A DNA stretch of 64,000 nt from NCBI RefSeq assembly GCF_000577615.1, contig NZ_CBXX010000001.1, positions 1 to 64,000 of the forward strand, given 5' to 3'. Below are positions 46,369-55,454 of this stretch, piece after piece (positions within the stretch are counted from its first letter, which is position 1; each line of letters begins with the position of its first letter). The DNA is from Herbaspirillum sp. RV1423 (GTDB lineage Bacteria > Pseudomonadota > Gammaproteobacteria > Burkholderiales > Burkholderiaceae_D). A model generated the notes under the pieces. That model was not told the DNA's origin. It saw only the letters and a program-made list of their open reading frames with translations, and made no database searches. The position numbers were made by a program, and so were the translations under genes.

Positions 46369-46865
46369 CACGGCGGCCCTTTTCTTGTTTTCGTCGCAAA
46401 TTGATTGTTTGCACGGTCATCTGTCATGTGATGATATCCCGGGCGGCTCCACCCGACGAAAGAAATTGACGGTGAACTGATGATTCGATGACGGTTTGGG
46501 TGTCATAGGGCTACCCATCTGCCAGCATCCATGCGAGGCGGCATCGGTACCCGCCGTGTCAGCTTCACTTTGATGTGGCCCAGGCAAAACTCGGGATGCC
46601 ACGAGCCACGATCTACCGCTTGGTCAAGACAGGCAAGCGGGGCCTGGTCAAAATCGGCGAGCTAACCACCGGCATTGCCATCAAGAAGATCCACGCCATG
46701 ATCGATCGGAACAAGGCGTTACCGTAGTGATATAGTGGCATCCCTGCAACACTCGATGCCATGTCGCAGTGCCTCCAAACTGGGAAGCCAGGGTGGGTAG
46801 CTTGGCGAATTCAACGGCTTATGTGCAGCAGTCACCAATTGATAATTAGAGATTTTTTACACCAC
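46369..46865. other. Intergenic region with remnant sequence
   Basis: About 500 bases between the DUF4157 gene and xthA. It contains the short AlpA-like frame at 46575-46727. The rest shows no gene. The final 50 bases before xthA are AT-rich and probably hold its promoter. Confidence 0.5.
46575..46727 (+). pseudogene. AlpA-like helix-turn-helix remnant
   Basis: A short frame (43 codons from the ATG at 46596, 50 from the GTG at 46575). It reads VAQAKLGMPRATIYRLVKTG, then GLVKIGELTTGIAIKKIHAM and RNKALP. The TIYRLVKTGK ... VKIGE pattern resembles AlpA/excisionase-type winged helices used by prophages and integrated elements. There is no ribosome site and the N-terminal part is short, so this is probably a leftover of a mobile element. 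Confidence 0.4.
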
Positions 46866-47630
46866 ATGAAAATCGCCACCTGGAACGTCAACTCCCTCAA
46901 AGTCCGCCTGCCCCAGGTACTGCAATGGCTGGGCGACAACCCGGTCGACGTGCTGTGCCTGCAGGAAACCAAGCTGACCGACGACAAATTCCCGCAGGCC
47001 GAAATCAACGCCGCCGGTTATGAAGTCGTCTTCACCGGCCAGAAGACCTACAACGGCGTCGCCATCCTGTCGCGCCTTCCGATCGACGATGTGGTGAAGA
47101 ACAATCCCCTGTTCGAAGATGAACAGCAACGCATCATCGCCGCCACCATCGAAGGCATGCGCATCGTCTGCGCCTACATCCCCAACGGCCAGTCGCTGGA
47201 ATCCGAAAAATACCAATACAAGCTGAAGTGGCTGGCGGCGCTGCGCGAGTGGCTGGGCCGGGAACAGCAGCAGCACGCAAAACTGGCGCTGCTGGGCGAC
47301 TACAATATCGCGCCGGAAGACCGCGACGTCCACGATCCGGCCGCATGGATCGGCCAGAACCTGGTGTCGGAACCGGAACGCGCCGCGTTCTTCGATTTGC
47401 AGAAGATGGGATTCACCGACGCCTTCCGCATGTTCGAGCAGCCGGAAAAACTCTACAGTTGGTGGGATTACCGCCAGATGGGGTTTCGCCTGAACAAGGG
47501 CCTGCGCATCGACCATATCCTGCTGTCGGCGCCGCTGGCTGCGCAATGCACCGCCTGCGTGATCGACAAGGCGCCGCGCAAATGGGAACAGCCGTCGGAT
47601 CATGCGCCGGTGGTAGCGACCATCGGTTGA
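46866..47630 (+). CDS. xthA: Exodeoxyribonuclease III
   Basis: 254-residue AP endonuclease/3'-5' exonuclease for base-excision repair. Motifs of the EEP fold are complete: MKIATWNVNSLKVRLPQV, LCLQETKLTDDKFP, LLGDYNIAPEDRDVHDP, KGLRIDHILLSAPL and the final SDHAPVVATI with the catalytic histidine. The start at 46866 gives the standard N-terminus; the longer frame adds unrelated residues. Monocistronic. Confidence 0.95.
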   Translation: MKIATWNVNSLKVRLPQVLQWLGDNPVDVLCLQETKLTDDKFPQAEINAAGYEVVFTGQKTYNGVAILSRLPIDDVVKNNPLFEDEQQRIIAATIEGMRIVCAYIPNGQSLESEKYQYKLKWLAALREWLGREQQQHAKLALLGDYNIAPEDRDVHDPAAWIGQNLVSEPERAAFFDLQKMGFTDAFRMFEQPEKLYSWWDYRQMGFRLNKGLRIDHILLSAPLAAQCTACVIDKAPRKWEQPSDHAPVVATIG

Positions 47631-47768
47631 TATGATTGGCCGAACGACAGTATCCGTCTGACAAAACGCGAAACGAACCGCCCACTATAAAGTTGGGCGG
47701 TCAGAATCCCGGCTTTATTCCCTGCCGCCACTTCAGTGTTTTGCGTTCAGCGGTTTCCACGTTGCGCT

Positions 47769-48167
47769 TCAGATCCAGATATCGTTCTGCCGCGTCCTGT
47801 CGCTCTCTTCATTACCGGTATTGACCACCCCGCGCGGCTCGACCAGCAGGATTTTGGTTTCGCTCTCGGCATAGGGCTTGTGCTGGACGCCTTTGGGAAT
47901 GACGAACATTTCGCCTGCGCCGAGATGCACGGCGCCGTCGCGAAAATCGATGCGCAGCTTTCCTTCCAACACGATGAACACCTCATCGGTATCGACATGA
48001 TCGTGCCAGATGAACTCGCCTTCCAGCTTGGCGAGCTTGAACTGGTAGTCGTTCATTTCGGCGATGACGCGCTGCGACCATTGTTCGCTGAACAGCGACA
48101 ATTTCTCGGCGAAATTGATGGCTTTGTAGTCCCGGCTTGCGCCTGCGGGGGATGAGATGGTAGACAT
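47769..48167 (-). CDS. Cupin-domain protein
   Basis: 132-residue single-domain cupin. Motif 1 is WHDHVDTDEVFIVLEGKLRI and motif 2 is EMFVIPKGVQHKPYAESETK; the histidines and glutamate are those that usually bind a metal. Substrate is unknown. The start MSTISS at 48167 has a good ribosome site (AGGAG, 7 bases), unlike the earlier start. It lies 89 bases downstream of the AraC-type regulator on the same strand and may be its target or partner. Confidence 0.85.
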   Translation of the reverse strand: MSTISSPAGASRDYKAINFAEKLSLFSEQWSQRVIAEMNDYQFKLAKLEGEFIWHDHVDTDEVFIVLEGKLRIDFRDGAVHLGAGEMFVIPKGVQHKPYAESETKILLVEPRGVVNTGNEESDRTRQNDIWI

Positions 48168-48256
48168 TTCGGGCTCCTGTATTGATGACAAGGAGCGAGG
48201 TTACGCGCTCTGTCGAACGCAGTCTTGAACGATCGTGCAACTTTGGCTGCCGCGTG

Positions 48257-49081
48257 TCACCTGCCGGGCTTCATCATTCGCAACCAGCGTGCCGGTGCGA
48301 TACCGTAAGTCCTGGTGAATAGTCGCGTCATATGGCTCTGATCGGCAAAGCCCGAGATCGCCGCAGCGGATGCCAGCGACCGGCCTTGCGCCATGAGGCG
48401 ACGGGCCAGATCCAGACGGCGCATGCTCAGGTAACGATAAGGGCTGGTGCCGAAAAAGCTGCGGAAGTCGCGCGTCAGGCTCCAGCGATCACGGTCGCAG
48501 GACTGCGCCAGCTCATCGAGCGTCAGCGTGCGGTCCAGCGAGGCGTGGATATATTCGCGAGCGCGTTGCGCGGCCTGAAAATCGGCCGCATGGCGGCGAG
48601 GACGTTTGCCGGACACCGCGTTCATCGCGGCAGCCAGCTCAAAGATGCCATCATCCTGTTGCAGCGGTTCGACGTCGCCGTCCATTTGGACAAGCAGACT
48701 CCTGAGCGCGTGAAACATGCGCGGATCGGTCGAAATCCCGCCTTCGATGAAAGGCAACGGAACCCCTCCCAGGGCATCCTGCAGCAACGCCGGTTCGACA
48801 TATAGCATGCGGTAGCGAAAACCCGCTTCGGTGCCGGCCTGGCCGTCATGCGGCTCGTCCGGGTACAGCGCCATGCTGTTGCCAGGCAGGCTGCTGCGCA
48901 GGGATTTTTTGTATTGAAAGGATTGCACGCCGGCCAGCGTGATGCCGAGCGCATAGGTATCGTGGCGATGCATGGCGTAACCGCTGCCGTGGAAAAAGGC
49001 TTCGATACGCTCGACGCCGGACGATTGCGAGCGCAGTATCCAGTCCTTGCCTTGATCGCCGTCTGTTTTCCGGTTTGCCAT
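48257..49081 (-). CDS. AraC-family transcriptional regulator
   Basis: 274-residue regulator. The N-terminal half is a cupin-like ligand domain (AMHRHDTYALGITLAGVQSF; NSMALYPDEPHDGQAGTEAG). The C-terminal half has two helix-turn-helix motifs typical of AraC (LTLDELAQSCDRDRWSLTRD and LASAAAISGFADQSHMTRLF). The ligand is not evident. It follows the small protein at 49133 by about 50 bases. Confidence 0.9.
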   Translation of the reverse strand: MANRKTDGDQGKDWILRSQSSGVERIEAFFHGSGYAMHRHDTYALGITLAGVQSFQYKKSLRSSLPGNSMALYPDEPHDGQAGTEAGFRYRMLYVEPALLQDALGGVPLPFIEGGISTDPRMFHALRSLLVQMDGDVEPLQQDDGIFELAAAMNAVSGKRPRRHAADFQAAQRAREYIHASLDRTLTLDELAQSCDRDRWSLTRDFRSFFGTSPYRYLSMRRLDLARRLMAQGRSLASAAAISGFADQSHMTRLFTRTYGIAPARWLRMMKPGR

Positions 49082-49132
49082 GACTTGCCCTTATTGTCCT
49101 GCTCCTTCGGATACAGCTTCGCCGACGAAGCC

Positions 49133-49399
49133 TTATTCCTTGTCCTTCTTGACGAGCTGCTTCTCGAATGCAATGTCGAGCTTGCTGACGCGCCTCGGCG
49201 TTTGCGGTCCATAGGCATTGACGAAGGCGACGAATTCATCGAGCGGCAGCGGCTCGCTCAGTTTCTCGGCGGGATTCTCGGACGTGCGCCGGACCAGATA
49301 AAACAATTCGCCTGAAGTCCGCACCATGGAATACTGGCGCGTTCCGGCACGGGTATTGAGACGCTCGATGGCGCCCGTAGCTCTGGTCGATCTGGCCAT
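49133..49399 (-). CDS. Small conserved-looking protein of unknown function
   Basis: 88 residues, not recognised. It is soluble and basic, with an N-terminal MARSTRATGAIERLNTRAGT and a lysine-rich tail. A perfect ribosome site (AAGGAG, 5 bases) precedes the ATG, and the gene starts 9 bases after the acetyltransferase stop. It is therefore very likely translated and co-transcribed with it. No signal peptide or membrane segment is present. Confidence 0.7.
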   Translation of the reverse strand: MARSTRATGAIERLNTRAGTRQYSMVRTSGELFYLVRRTSENPAEKLSEPLPLDEFVAFVNAYGPQTPRRVSKLDIAFEKQLVKKDKE

Positions 49400-49408
49400 G
49401 TCAACTCC

Positions 49409-49900
49409 TTAGAGGATCAATTGCCAATAGGCGACATCAATCCATTGATCGAACTTTCTGCCGACCTGCGCGAAATGCGCAACTTTGACGAAACCCATCT
49501 TCTCATGCAAGGCCACGCTGCCGGGATTAGGCTGGGCGATGCCGCCCATGACGGCGTGCACCGAACGCGCCTTCAATTCGGCAAACAGGGCCTCATAAAG
49601 CTGCGAACCGATGCCCTTGCCGCCGCTGTCCCTGGCCAGGTAGACCGAACTTTCGACCGAATGCTGATAAGCCTTGCGCACCTTCCATTTGGCGGCATAC
49701 GCATAACCCAGAATGCGGCCGTTTTCTTCATACACCAGCCACGGAAACTGCGCGGACACCTCGGCGATGCGCTGCGCCATTTCCGGCGTGGAAACGGCTT
49801 CCATTTCAAAGCTGATGGTCGTGGTCAGAACGTAATGGTTGTAGATCTCGCAGATGGCGGCGGCATCGGCTGCGGTGGCCGGGCGAATCGAGGTATTCAT
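49409..49900 (-). CDS. Phosphinothricin-acetyltransferase-like GNAT
   Basis: 163-residue N-acetyltransferase of the Pat/Bar/MnaT type. IRPATAADAAAICEIYNHYV ... TTTISFEMEAVSTPEMAQRI is the family-specific N-terminus, and YLARDSGGKGIGSQLYEALF is the acetyl-CoA-binding motif. GGIAQPNPGSVALHEKMGFV follows. Members acetylate phosphinothricin or methionine sulfoximine and related amino acids; the natural substrate here is unknown. The start MNTSIRP at 49900 gives the normal length. Confidence 0.9.
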   Translation of the reverse strand: MNTSIRPATAADAAAICEIYNHYVLTTTISFEMEAVSTPEMAQRIAEVSAQFPWLVYEENGRILGYAYAAKWKVRKAYQHSVESSVYLARDSGGKGIGSQLYEALFAELKARSVHAVMGGIAQPNPGSVALHEKMGFVKVAHFAQVGRKFDQWIDVAYWQLIL

Positions 49901-50009
49901 GAATGCTGGAAAGAAAAGTCGGTGACACGTAGTGTACCCAAAATGCAGACGTCCGGCACATTGTCCGGACGTCGTCTCTTCAGCTTTGCTCTTGCCGGGC
50001 ACTAAGCTT

Positions 50010-51908
50010 CTAAGCTTGCAAGGCCGCCTTGATCTGCTGCAGCGAACCCGGATCCTCGATGGTGGTCAGATCGCCCGGATCGCGGCCCTCGCAAATCGCC
50101 TGTATCGACCGGCGCAGCAATTTTCCGGAACGCGTCTTCGGCAGCAAGGTGACGAACAGCACGCGCGAAGGCCGGCCGACGGCGCCGATCTGCTTGTCCA
50201 CCACGCGCATGATCTCCGCCTCGAGCGCCTGGCGGCCTTCGACCGTGGCGATGGCGTCGGTCTGTTTCGGGATCACGAAGGCGATCGCCACCTGCCCCTT
50301 CAGCTTGTCCTCGACGCCGACCACCGCGACCTCCGAGACGTTGGCATGGCTGGAAATGCTCTCTTCGATTTCACGCGTACCCAGGCGATGGCCGGCGACG
50401 TTGATCACATCGTCGGTGCGGCCGAGGATGAAGTAATAGCCGTCCTCGTCACGGATGCCCCAGTCGAAGGTGGAATACACCTGCGTCCCGAAATTGGACC
50501 AGTACGTGTTGAGGAAGCGCGCGTCGTCGCGATACACGGTCTGCATGCAGCCGGGCGGCAAAGGTCCTTCGATCACCACCACGCCCTTTTCGTTGACGCC
50601 GCACAGCTCGCCGGTCGCCTCGTTCATGATGTGCATCTTGTAGCCGTACATCGGCACGCCCGGGCTGCCCAGCCGGGTCGGCTTGTCGTCGACGCCCTTG
50701 GCGATCGACAAGATAGGCCAGCCGCTTTCGGTTTGCCAGTAGTTGTCGATCACCGACACCCCGAGCGTGCCGGCAATCCAGTTCGACGTGGTTTCGTCAA
50801 GCGGTTCGCCGGCCAGATACAAACTCTTCAGCGACGACAGGTCGTAGCGCGTCATGCATTCGACCGGCTGCTTCTTGAGCACGCGGATCGCCGTCGGCGA
50901 CGAGAACATGCGCGTGACCTTGTACTTCTCCACCAGGCTCCACCAGATGCCGGCGCCGATGGTGTCCTTCGCCAGTACGGGCAGGCCTTCGTACAGGATG
51001 GTCGCCATGCCGGCCATCAGCGGACCGTAGACGATATAGGAATGGCCCACGACCCAGCCGATATCGGAAGTGCAGAAATAGGTCTCGCCCGGTTTACCGC
51101 AAAACACATACTCCATCGACGCCGCCAGCGCCACGGCATAACCGCCGACGTCGCGCTGCACGCCCTTGGGCTTGCCGGTGGTGCCTGAGGTGTAGAGGAT
51201 GTAGGACGGCTCATTCGACTCCAGCCAGACTACCGGCACCTGCGTATCGAGATAGTCGGGACGCAGCGCAGCATAGCCGACATCGCGCCCCGGCGTGAGC
51301 GACATCGGCGCCAGCCCGCGATCGACCAGCAAGACGTGCGCCGGCTTATGCTGCGCCAGCCGGATCGCGTCATCGAGCAAGCCTTTGTACGGCACCACCT
51401 TGCCGCCGCGCGAACCGGCGTCGGCGGAAACCACCAGCTTCGGTTGTGCGTCATCGATGCGCGTGGCCAGGCTGTTCGATGCAAAGCCGCCGAACACCAC
51501 CGAATGCACCGCGCCGATGCGCGCGCACGCCAACATGGCGAATACCGCTTCGGCAATCATCGGCATGTAGATCAGAACGCGATCGCCGCGTCCGACGCCC
51601 AGCGATTGCATGATCGCGGCCATTGCGCAGACTTCGCGGTGCAGCTCGCGGAAGGTGTAGGTCTTTTCGGTGTCCGTTTCGCTCGACACTGCGATCAGCG
51701 CTGCCTGGTCGGCGCGTTGCGCCAGATGGCGGTCGATGGCGTTGTGGCAGAGATTCGTTTCGCCGCCGACGAACCAGCGTGCAAACGGCGGACGCGAATA
51801 ATCGAGCGTCTTCGAGAACGGCTTGTGCCAGTCGATGCGCTCGGCTTCATTGGCCCAGAAGGTGTCCGGGTCGTCGATGGATTGTTGGTAGAACGCGGCA
51901 AAATTCAT
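50010..51908 (-). CDS. prpE: Propionate-CoA ligase
   Basis: 632-residue AMP-forming acyl-CoA synthetase that activates propionate, the entry step of the 2-methylcitrate cycle. The AMP-binding P-loop is YILYTSGTTGKPKGVQRDVG, the hinge region is YYFILGRTDDVINVAGHRLG, and the catalytic lysine is in PKTRSGKLLRR. The N-terminus (FAAFYQQSIDDPDTFWANEA) is typical for PrpE. A good ribosome site (GAGGAG) precedes the ATG. It lies 264 bases downstream of prpD and may have its own promoter. Confidence 0.94.
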   Translation of the reverse strand: MNFAAFYQQSIDDPDTFWANEAERIDWHKPFSKTLDYSRPPFARWFVGGETNLCHNAIDRHLAQRADQAALIAVSSETDTEKTYTFRELHREVCAMAAIMQSLGVGRGDRVLIYMPMIAEAVFAMLACARIGAVHSVVFGGFASNSLATRIDDAQPKLVVSADAGSRGGKVVPYKGLLDDAIRLAQHKPAHVLLVDRGLAPMSLTPGRDVGYAALRPDYLDTQVPVVWLESNEPSYILYTSGTTGKPKGVQRDVGGYAVALAASMEYVFCGKPGETYFCTSDIGWVVGHSYIVYGPLMAGMATILYEGLPVLAKDTIGAGIWWSLVEKYKVTRMFSSPTAIRVLKKQPVECMTRYDLSSLKSLYLAGEPLDETTSNWIAGTLGVSVIDNYWQTESGWPILSIAKGVDDKPTRLGSPGVPMYGYKMHIMNEATGELCGVNEKGVVVIEGPLPPGCMQTVYRDDARFLNTYWSNFGTQVYSTFDWGIRDEDGYYFILGRTDDVINVAGHRLGTREIEESISSHANVSEVAVVGVEDKLKGQVAIAFVIPKQTDAIATVEGRQALEAEIMRVVDKQIGAVGRPSRVLFVTLLPKTRSGKLLRRSIQAICEGRDPGDLTTIEDPGSLQQIKAALQA

Positions 51909-52172
51909 AATGTCTCCTCATGGCAATCTGGTGCGTGACGAGAGGTCAACGCGATGTGAACGCAGCGTCTTTGCGCCGCATTTTTTCTGGTGTCGTGTGT
52001 TGCTGTTTACTTTGGCAGCGCTTGCTTACGCCCAGCTTAATTTGCTGCTTTTTTCAGAAAAAATTCAGAAAAAAACCAGCATCCGATGTCTGAGAAATCG
52101 AAAAAAATGCGCGCAAGCATCCTTTTTTCACCCGCGCTGCCGGCGGCGTTTTATCAACGGTTTTTAGCCGCG
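51909..52172. other. prpD-prpE spacer
   Basis: 264 bases without a supported gene on either strand. Length and AT-rich patches (near 52040-52080) leave room for a separate prpE promoter, but no boxes could be assigned. Confidence 0.5.
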
Positions 52173-53624
52173 CTAAATGACATACAGGTCGACGTACTCG
52201 TTAACCGGCATGGTTTCCAGCGTCTTCTGGTCGAGCGATACGTCGAGGATTTTTTGCTGCTGCCTGGCCGGAAACTGGCGCGCCAGGTTGGTCCTGAACT
52301 TCGCCTCCAGCAGCGGGATGCCTTCCTTGCGGCGACGCGCATGGCCGATCGGATATTCAACGATGACTTCCTTGAGCTTTTTGCCGTCCTTGAATTCGAC
52401 GGTCAGCGCATTGGCGATGGAACGCTTCTTCGGGTCGTGGTAATCCTTGGTGAAAGCCTTGTCCTCGACGCAGACGATCTTCTCGCGCAATGCATCGATG
52501 CGCTTGTCGGCAGCGACGTCGTCCTCGTAATCGGAGGCCGTCAGGCGACCGAAGATCAGCGGCACGGCGACCATGTACTGGATGCAGTGATCGCGGTCGG
52601 CCGGATTGTTCAACGGGCCCTTCTTGTCGATGATGCGGATGCAGGCTTCGTGGGTGCGGATCGTGATTTTCCTGATGTCTTCCACTTCCCTGCCGGCCAT
52701 GGCCAGTTCGCCATGCAGAGTCATCGCGGCTTCCGCCGCCGTCTGCGCATGGAATTCGGCCGGGAAGGAAATTTTGAACAACACGTTTTCCATCACGTAG
52801 GAGGCATACTTGCGTTGGAACTTGAACGGCTGGCCTTTGAACAGCGCGTCGTAGAAACCCCAGGTCGGAGCGGTCAGCACCGATGGATATCCCATTTCGC
52901 CGGTCCTGGCGATCAGCGCCAGGCGCACGGCGCGCGATGTCGCGTCGCCCGCCGCCCACGACTTGCGCGAGCCGGTGTTCGGCGCATGGCGATAGGTGCG
53001 CAACGACTGGCCGTCGACCCATGCGAGCGACACGGCGTTGAGGATTTCATCGCGCGTCAGGCCGAGCATATCGGCAACGACCGCGGTCGATGCGACCTTG
53101 ACCAGCACCACGTGATCGAGGCCGACCTTGTTGAAGGAATTTTCCAGTGCAATGCAACCCTGGATTTCGTGCGCCTTGATCATGCCGGTCAGCACGTCCT
53201 TCATGGTCAGCGGCTTCTTGCCGGCGGCGACGGCGTTGCGCGACAGCCAGTCCGCCGTCGCCAGGATGCCGCCGAGATTGTCCGATGGATGGCCCCACTC
53301 CGCCGCCAGCCAGGTGTCGTTGAAATCGAGCCAGCGGATCATGGCGCCGATGTTGAATGCGGCCTGGACAGGATCGAGCTGGAACTGCGTGCCCGGGACC
53401 CTGGCGCCGTTGGGGACGAGCGTGCCGGGCACGATCGGTCCCATCAGTTTTTTGCACGCTGGATACTCCAGCGCTTCCAGCCCGCAACCCAAGGTGTCGA
53501 TCAGGCAGTTGCGCGCGGTGTCGTAGGCCAGTCTGGAAGTGACCTTGTATTTGGTGACGTAGTCGACGATATCGACCAGTACCTTGTCGTACTTGGGGCG
53601 GACGTTTGACATCGCTGCGGACAT
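52173..53624 (-). CDS. prpD: 2-Methylcitrate dehydratase PrpD
   Basis: 483-residue MmgE/PrpD-family dehydratase. [20 protein letters not shown] near the start, [20 protein letters not shown] and [20 protein letters not shown] are family hallmarks. In organisms that also have AcnD and PrpF, as here, PrpD may be redundant or act on a particular stereoisomer. The ATG at 53624 has a GGGA ribosome site. It is separated from prpF by the MliC-like gene. Confidence 0.94.
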   Translation of the reverse strand: MSAAMSNVRPKYDKVLVDIVDYVTKYKVTSRLAYDTARNCLIDTLGCGLEALEYPACKKLMGPIVPGTLVPNGARVPGTQFQLDPVQAAFNIGAMIRWLDFNDTWLAAEWGHPSDNLGGILATADWLSRNAVAAGKKPLTMKDVLTGMIKAHEIQGCIALENSFNKVGLDHVVLVKVASTAVVADMLGLTRDEILNAVSLAWVDGQSLRTYRHAPNTGSRKSWAAGDATSRAVRLALIARTGEMGYPSVLTAPTWGFYDALFKGQPFKFQRKYASYVMENVLFKISFPAEFHAQTAAEAAMTLHGELAMAGREVEDIRKITIRTHEACIRIIDKKGPLNNPADRDHCIQYMVAVPLIFGRLTASDYEDDVAADKRIDALREKIVCVEDKAFTKDYHDPKKRSIANALTVEFKDGKKLKEVIVEYPIGHARRRKEGIPLLEAKFRTNLARQFPARQQQKILDVSLDQKTLETMPVNEYVDLYVI

Positions 53625-53704
53625 GATTTTTCCCGTTGTCTGAACACGAAAATACCATCCTGTCCGAAATCAAGCCGACCGTTTCCGACCGCTTCAAACA
53701 GGCC

Positions 53705-54103
53705 CTAACGACTCCTGCAATCGTTGGCAAGCTGCTGGCCGATCTTCGAGTTCAGCAGCATTGCCTTCGACGGGATCTGAATCCAGACCAGGCCGTCGCC
53801 TTTGTTTTCAAAACGCAATGCGCCGGTGGAAGTCGATACTGGCGCCATTTTGTAGGTGCTGCCCTTCCACACCAGGTTCATGTTGTTGTCGCCATCGACC
53901 TTGACCTCGACGCGGTTGCCCATTTCGCAGGAAAAAGTGCCGGTACTCACCTGGCCGGCCCAGGCCGGACGCACTTTACCGACTACCGGCTGCAGCGGCG
54001 CAGGCACCGGCGGTTTGGTTTCAGTCAGCGGCACGCTCTCGGAAGCGCAGGCAGCCAGCAGGATGGTCAGGGTCAATGCGGAAGCGCGTTGCAAGTAAGT
54101 CAT
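53705..54103 (-). CDS. MliC-like lysozyme-inhibitor lipoprotein
   Basis: 132-residue predicted lipoprotein; the leader ends LTILLAAC, giving a lipidated cysteine. The mature C-terminal part (FSCEMGNRVEVKVDGDNNMN, then VWKGSTYKMAPVSTSTGALR) follows the MliC/PliC eight-strand pattern, including the Ser-x-Ser-x-Gly-like inhibitory loop STSTGALRFENKG. It would protect peptidoglycan from c-type lysozyme. It is an unexpected insertion among the prp genes, on the same strand. The start at 54103 begins the signal peptide and has a GGAA ribosome site. Confidence 0.78.
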   Translation of the reverse strand: MTYLQRASALTLTILLAACASESVPLTETKPPVPAPLQPVVGKVRPAWAGQVSTGTFSCEMGNRVEVKVDGDNNMNLVWKGSTYKMAPVSTSTGALRFENKGDGLVWIQIPSKAMLLNSKIGQQLANDCRSR

Positions 54104-54208
54104 GTTTATTCCAGTACCGGGTGAAAGAGAGTGTGGACGGCATATTACCAACTTTCGTTCCCCACTTCCCGTTTCCGGTCACTGCAATGCAGCATGTTTC
54201 CCGGCAAA

Positions 54209-55414
54209 TCAGAACACGTCGCCGGGAACGCGCACCCAACCTTCCATCAACGCGCGCGCGCTGCGGCTCATGATTGCCTTGGTGACGGTCCATTCGCCGT
54301 CGACCTGCTTCGCCTCCGCGCCGACGCGCAACGTGCCGGAGGGATGGCCGAAGCGCACCGCGGTACGTTCCCCGCCGCCGGCAGCGAGATTGACCAGCGT
54401 GCCGGGAATCGCGGCGGCGGCGCCAATGGCGACTGCGGCCGTGCCCATCATGGCGTGGTGCAGCTTGCCCATGGACATGGCGCGCACCAGCAGGTCGATA
54501 TCGCCGGCGGCGACCTTCTTGCCGCTGGAGGCGACATAATCGCGCGGTCTGGCGACGAAGGCGACCTTCGGCGTGTGCTGACGCCGGGCGGCCTCGTCGA
54601 TATGCTTGATCAGCCCCATGCGCACCGCGCCATGCGCGCGGATCGTCTCGAACATGGCCAGCGCCTTGGGATCGCTGTTGATGGCGTCCTGCAGTTCGGC
54701 GCCGGTATAGCCCAGGGCTTCCGCGTTCAGGAAAATCGTCGGAATGCCGACATTGATCATGGTCGCCTTGAAGGTACCTACGCCCGGCACTTCGAGGTCA
54801 TCGACCAGACTCCCGGTCGGGAACATCGAGCCGCCGCCGTTACCCTCCCCCTTGCCCTCGCCTTCATCGGCCGGATCCATGAATTCAAGCTGCACTTCGG
54901 CTGCCGGGAATGTCACGCCGTCAAGTTCGAAATCGCCGGTTTCCTGCACCTGGCCGTCGGTGATCGGCACGTGCGCAATGATAGTCTTGCCGATATTGGC
55001 CTGCCAGATGCGGATGGTGCAAATGCCGTTTTGCGGAACGCGATCGGGATCGATCAGTCCCCCGCCGATCGCGAACGGACCGACCGCAGCCGAGAGATTG
55101 CCGCAGTTGCCGCTCCAGTCGACGAAGGCGGTGTCGATGGACACCTGGCCGAACAGATAATCCACGTCGTGGCCGGGACGGCTGGATTTGGCGAGGATAA
55201 CGGTTTTGCTGGTGCTCGAAGTGGCGCCGCCCATGCCGTCGATCTGCTTGCCGTATGGATCCGGGCTGCCGATGACGCGCATGAGCAGCGCATCGCGCGC
55301 CGCGCCGGGCACTTGCGCGGCTGCGGGCAAGTCCTGCAAGCGGAAGAAGACGCCTTTGCTGGTGCCGCCGCGGATATAGGCAGCAGGAATCTTGATTTGA
55401 GGTACGTGGGTCAT
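54209..55414 (-). CDS. prpF: AcnD-accessory protein PrpF
   Basis: 401-residue protein of the diaminopimelate-epimerase-like fold that works with AcnD, probably isomerising trans- and cis-2-methylaconitate. IKIPAAYIRGGTSKGVFFRL is the family N-terminus with the active-site lysine. MGGATSSTSKTVIL and WSGNCGNLSAAVGPFAI carry the expected cysteine. It lies 40 bases after acnD, in the same operon. Confidence 0.94.
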   Translation of the reverse strand: MTHVPQIKIPAAYIRGGTSKGVFFRLQDLPAAAQVPGAARDALLMRVIGSPDPYGKQIDGMGGATSSTSKTVILAKSSRPGHDVDYLFGQVSIDTAFVDWSGNCGNLSAAVGPFAIGGGLIDPDRVPQNGICTIRIWQANIGKTIIAHVPITDGQVQETGDFELDGVTFPAAEVQLEFMDPADEGEGKGEGNGGGSMFPTGSLVDDLEVPGVGTFKATMINVGIPTIFLNAEALGYTGAELQDAINSDPKALAMFETIRAHGAVRMGLIKHIDEAARRQHTPKVAFVARPRDYVASSGKKVAAGDIDLLVRAMSMGKLHHAMMGTAAVAIGAAAAIPGTLVNLAAGGGERTAVRFGHPSGTLRVGAEAKQVDGEWTVTKAIMSRSARALMEGWVRVPGDVF

Positions 55415-55454
55415 ATGCGTCTTTCCTGATCGATTAGATCGAGTAGATCATCAA

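Noticed and set aside
41648..46727. Intact prophage or genomic island
   Set aside because: Only isolated regulator-type and remnant genes are present; no integrase, structural genes, or flanking attachment repeats could be identified.
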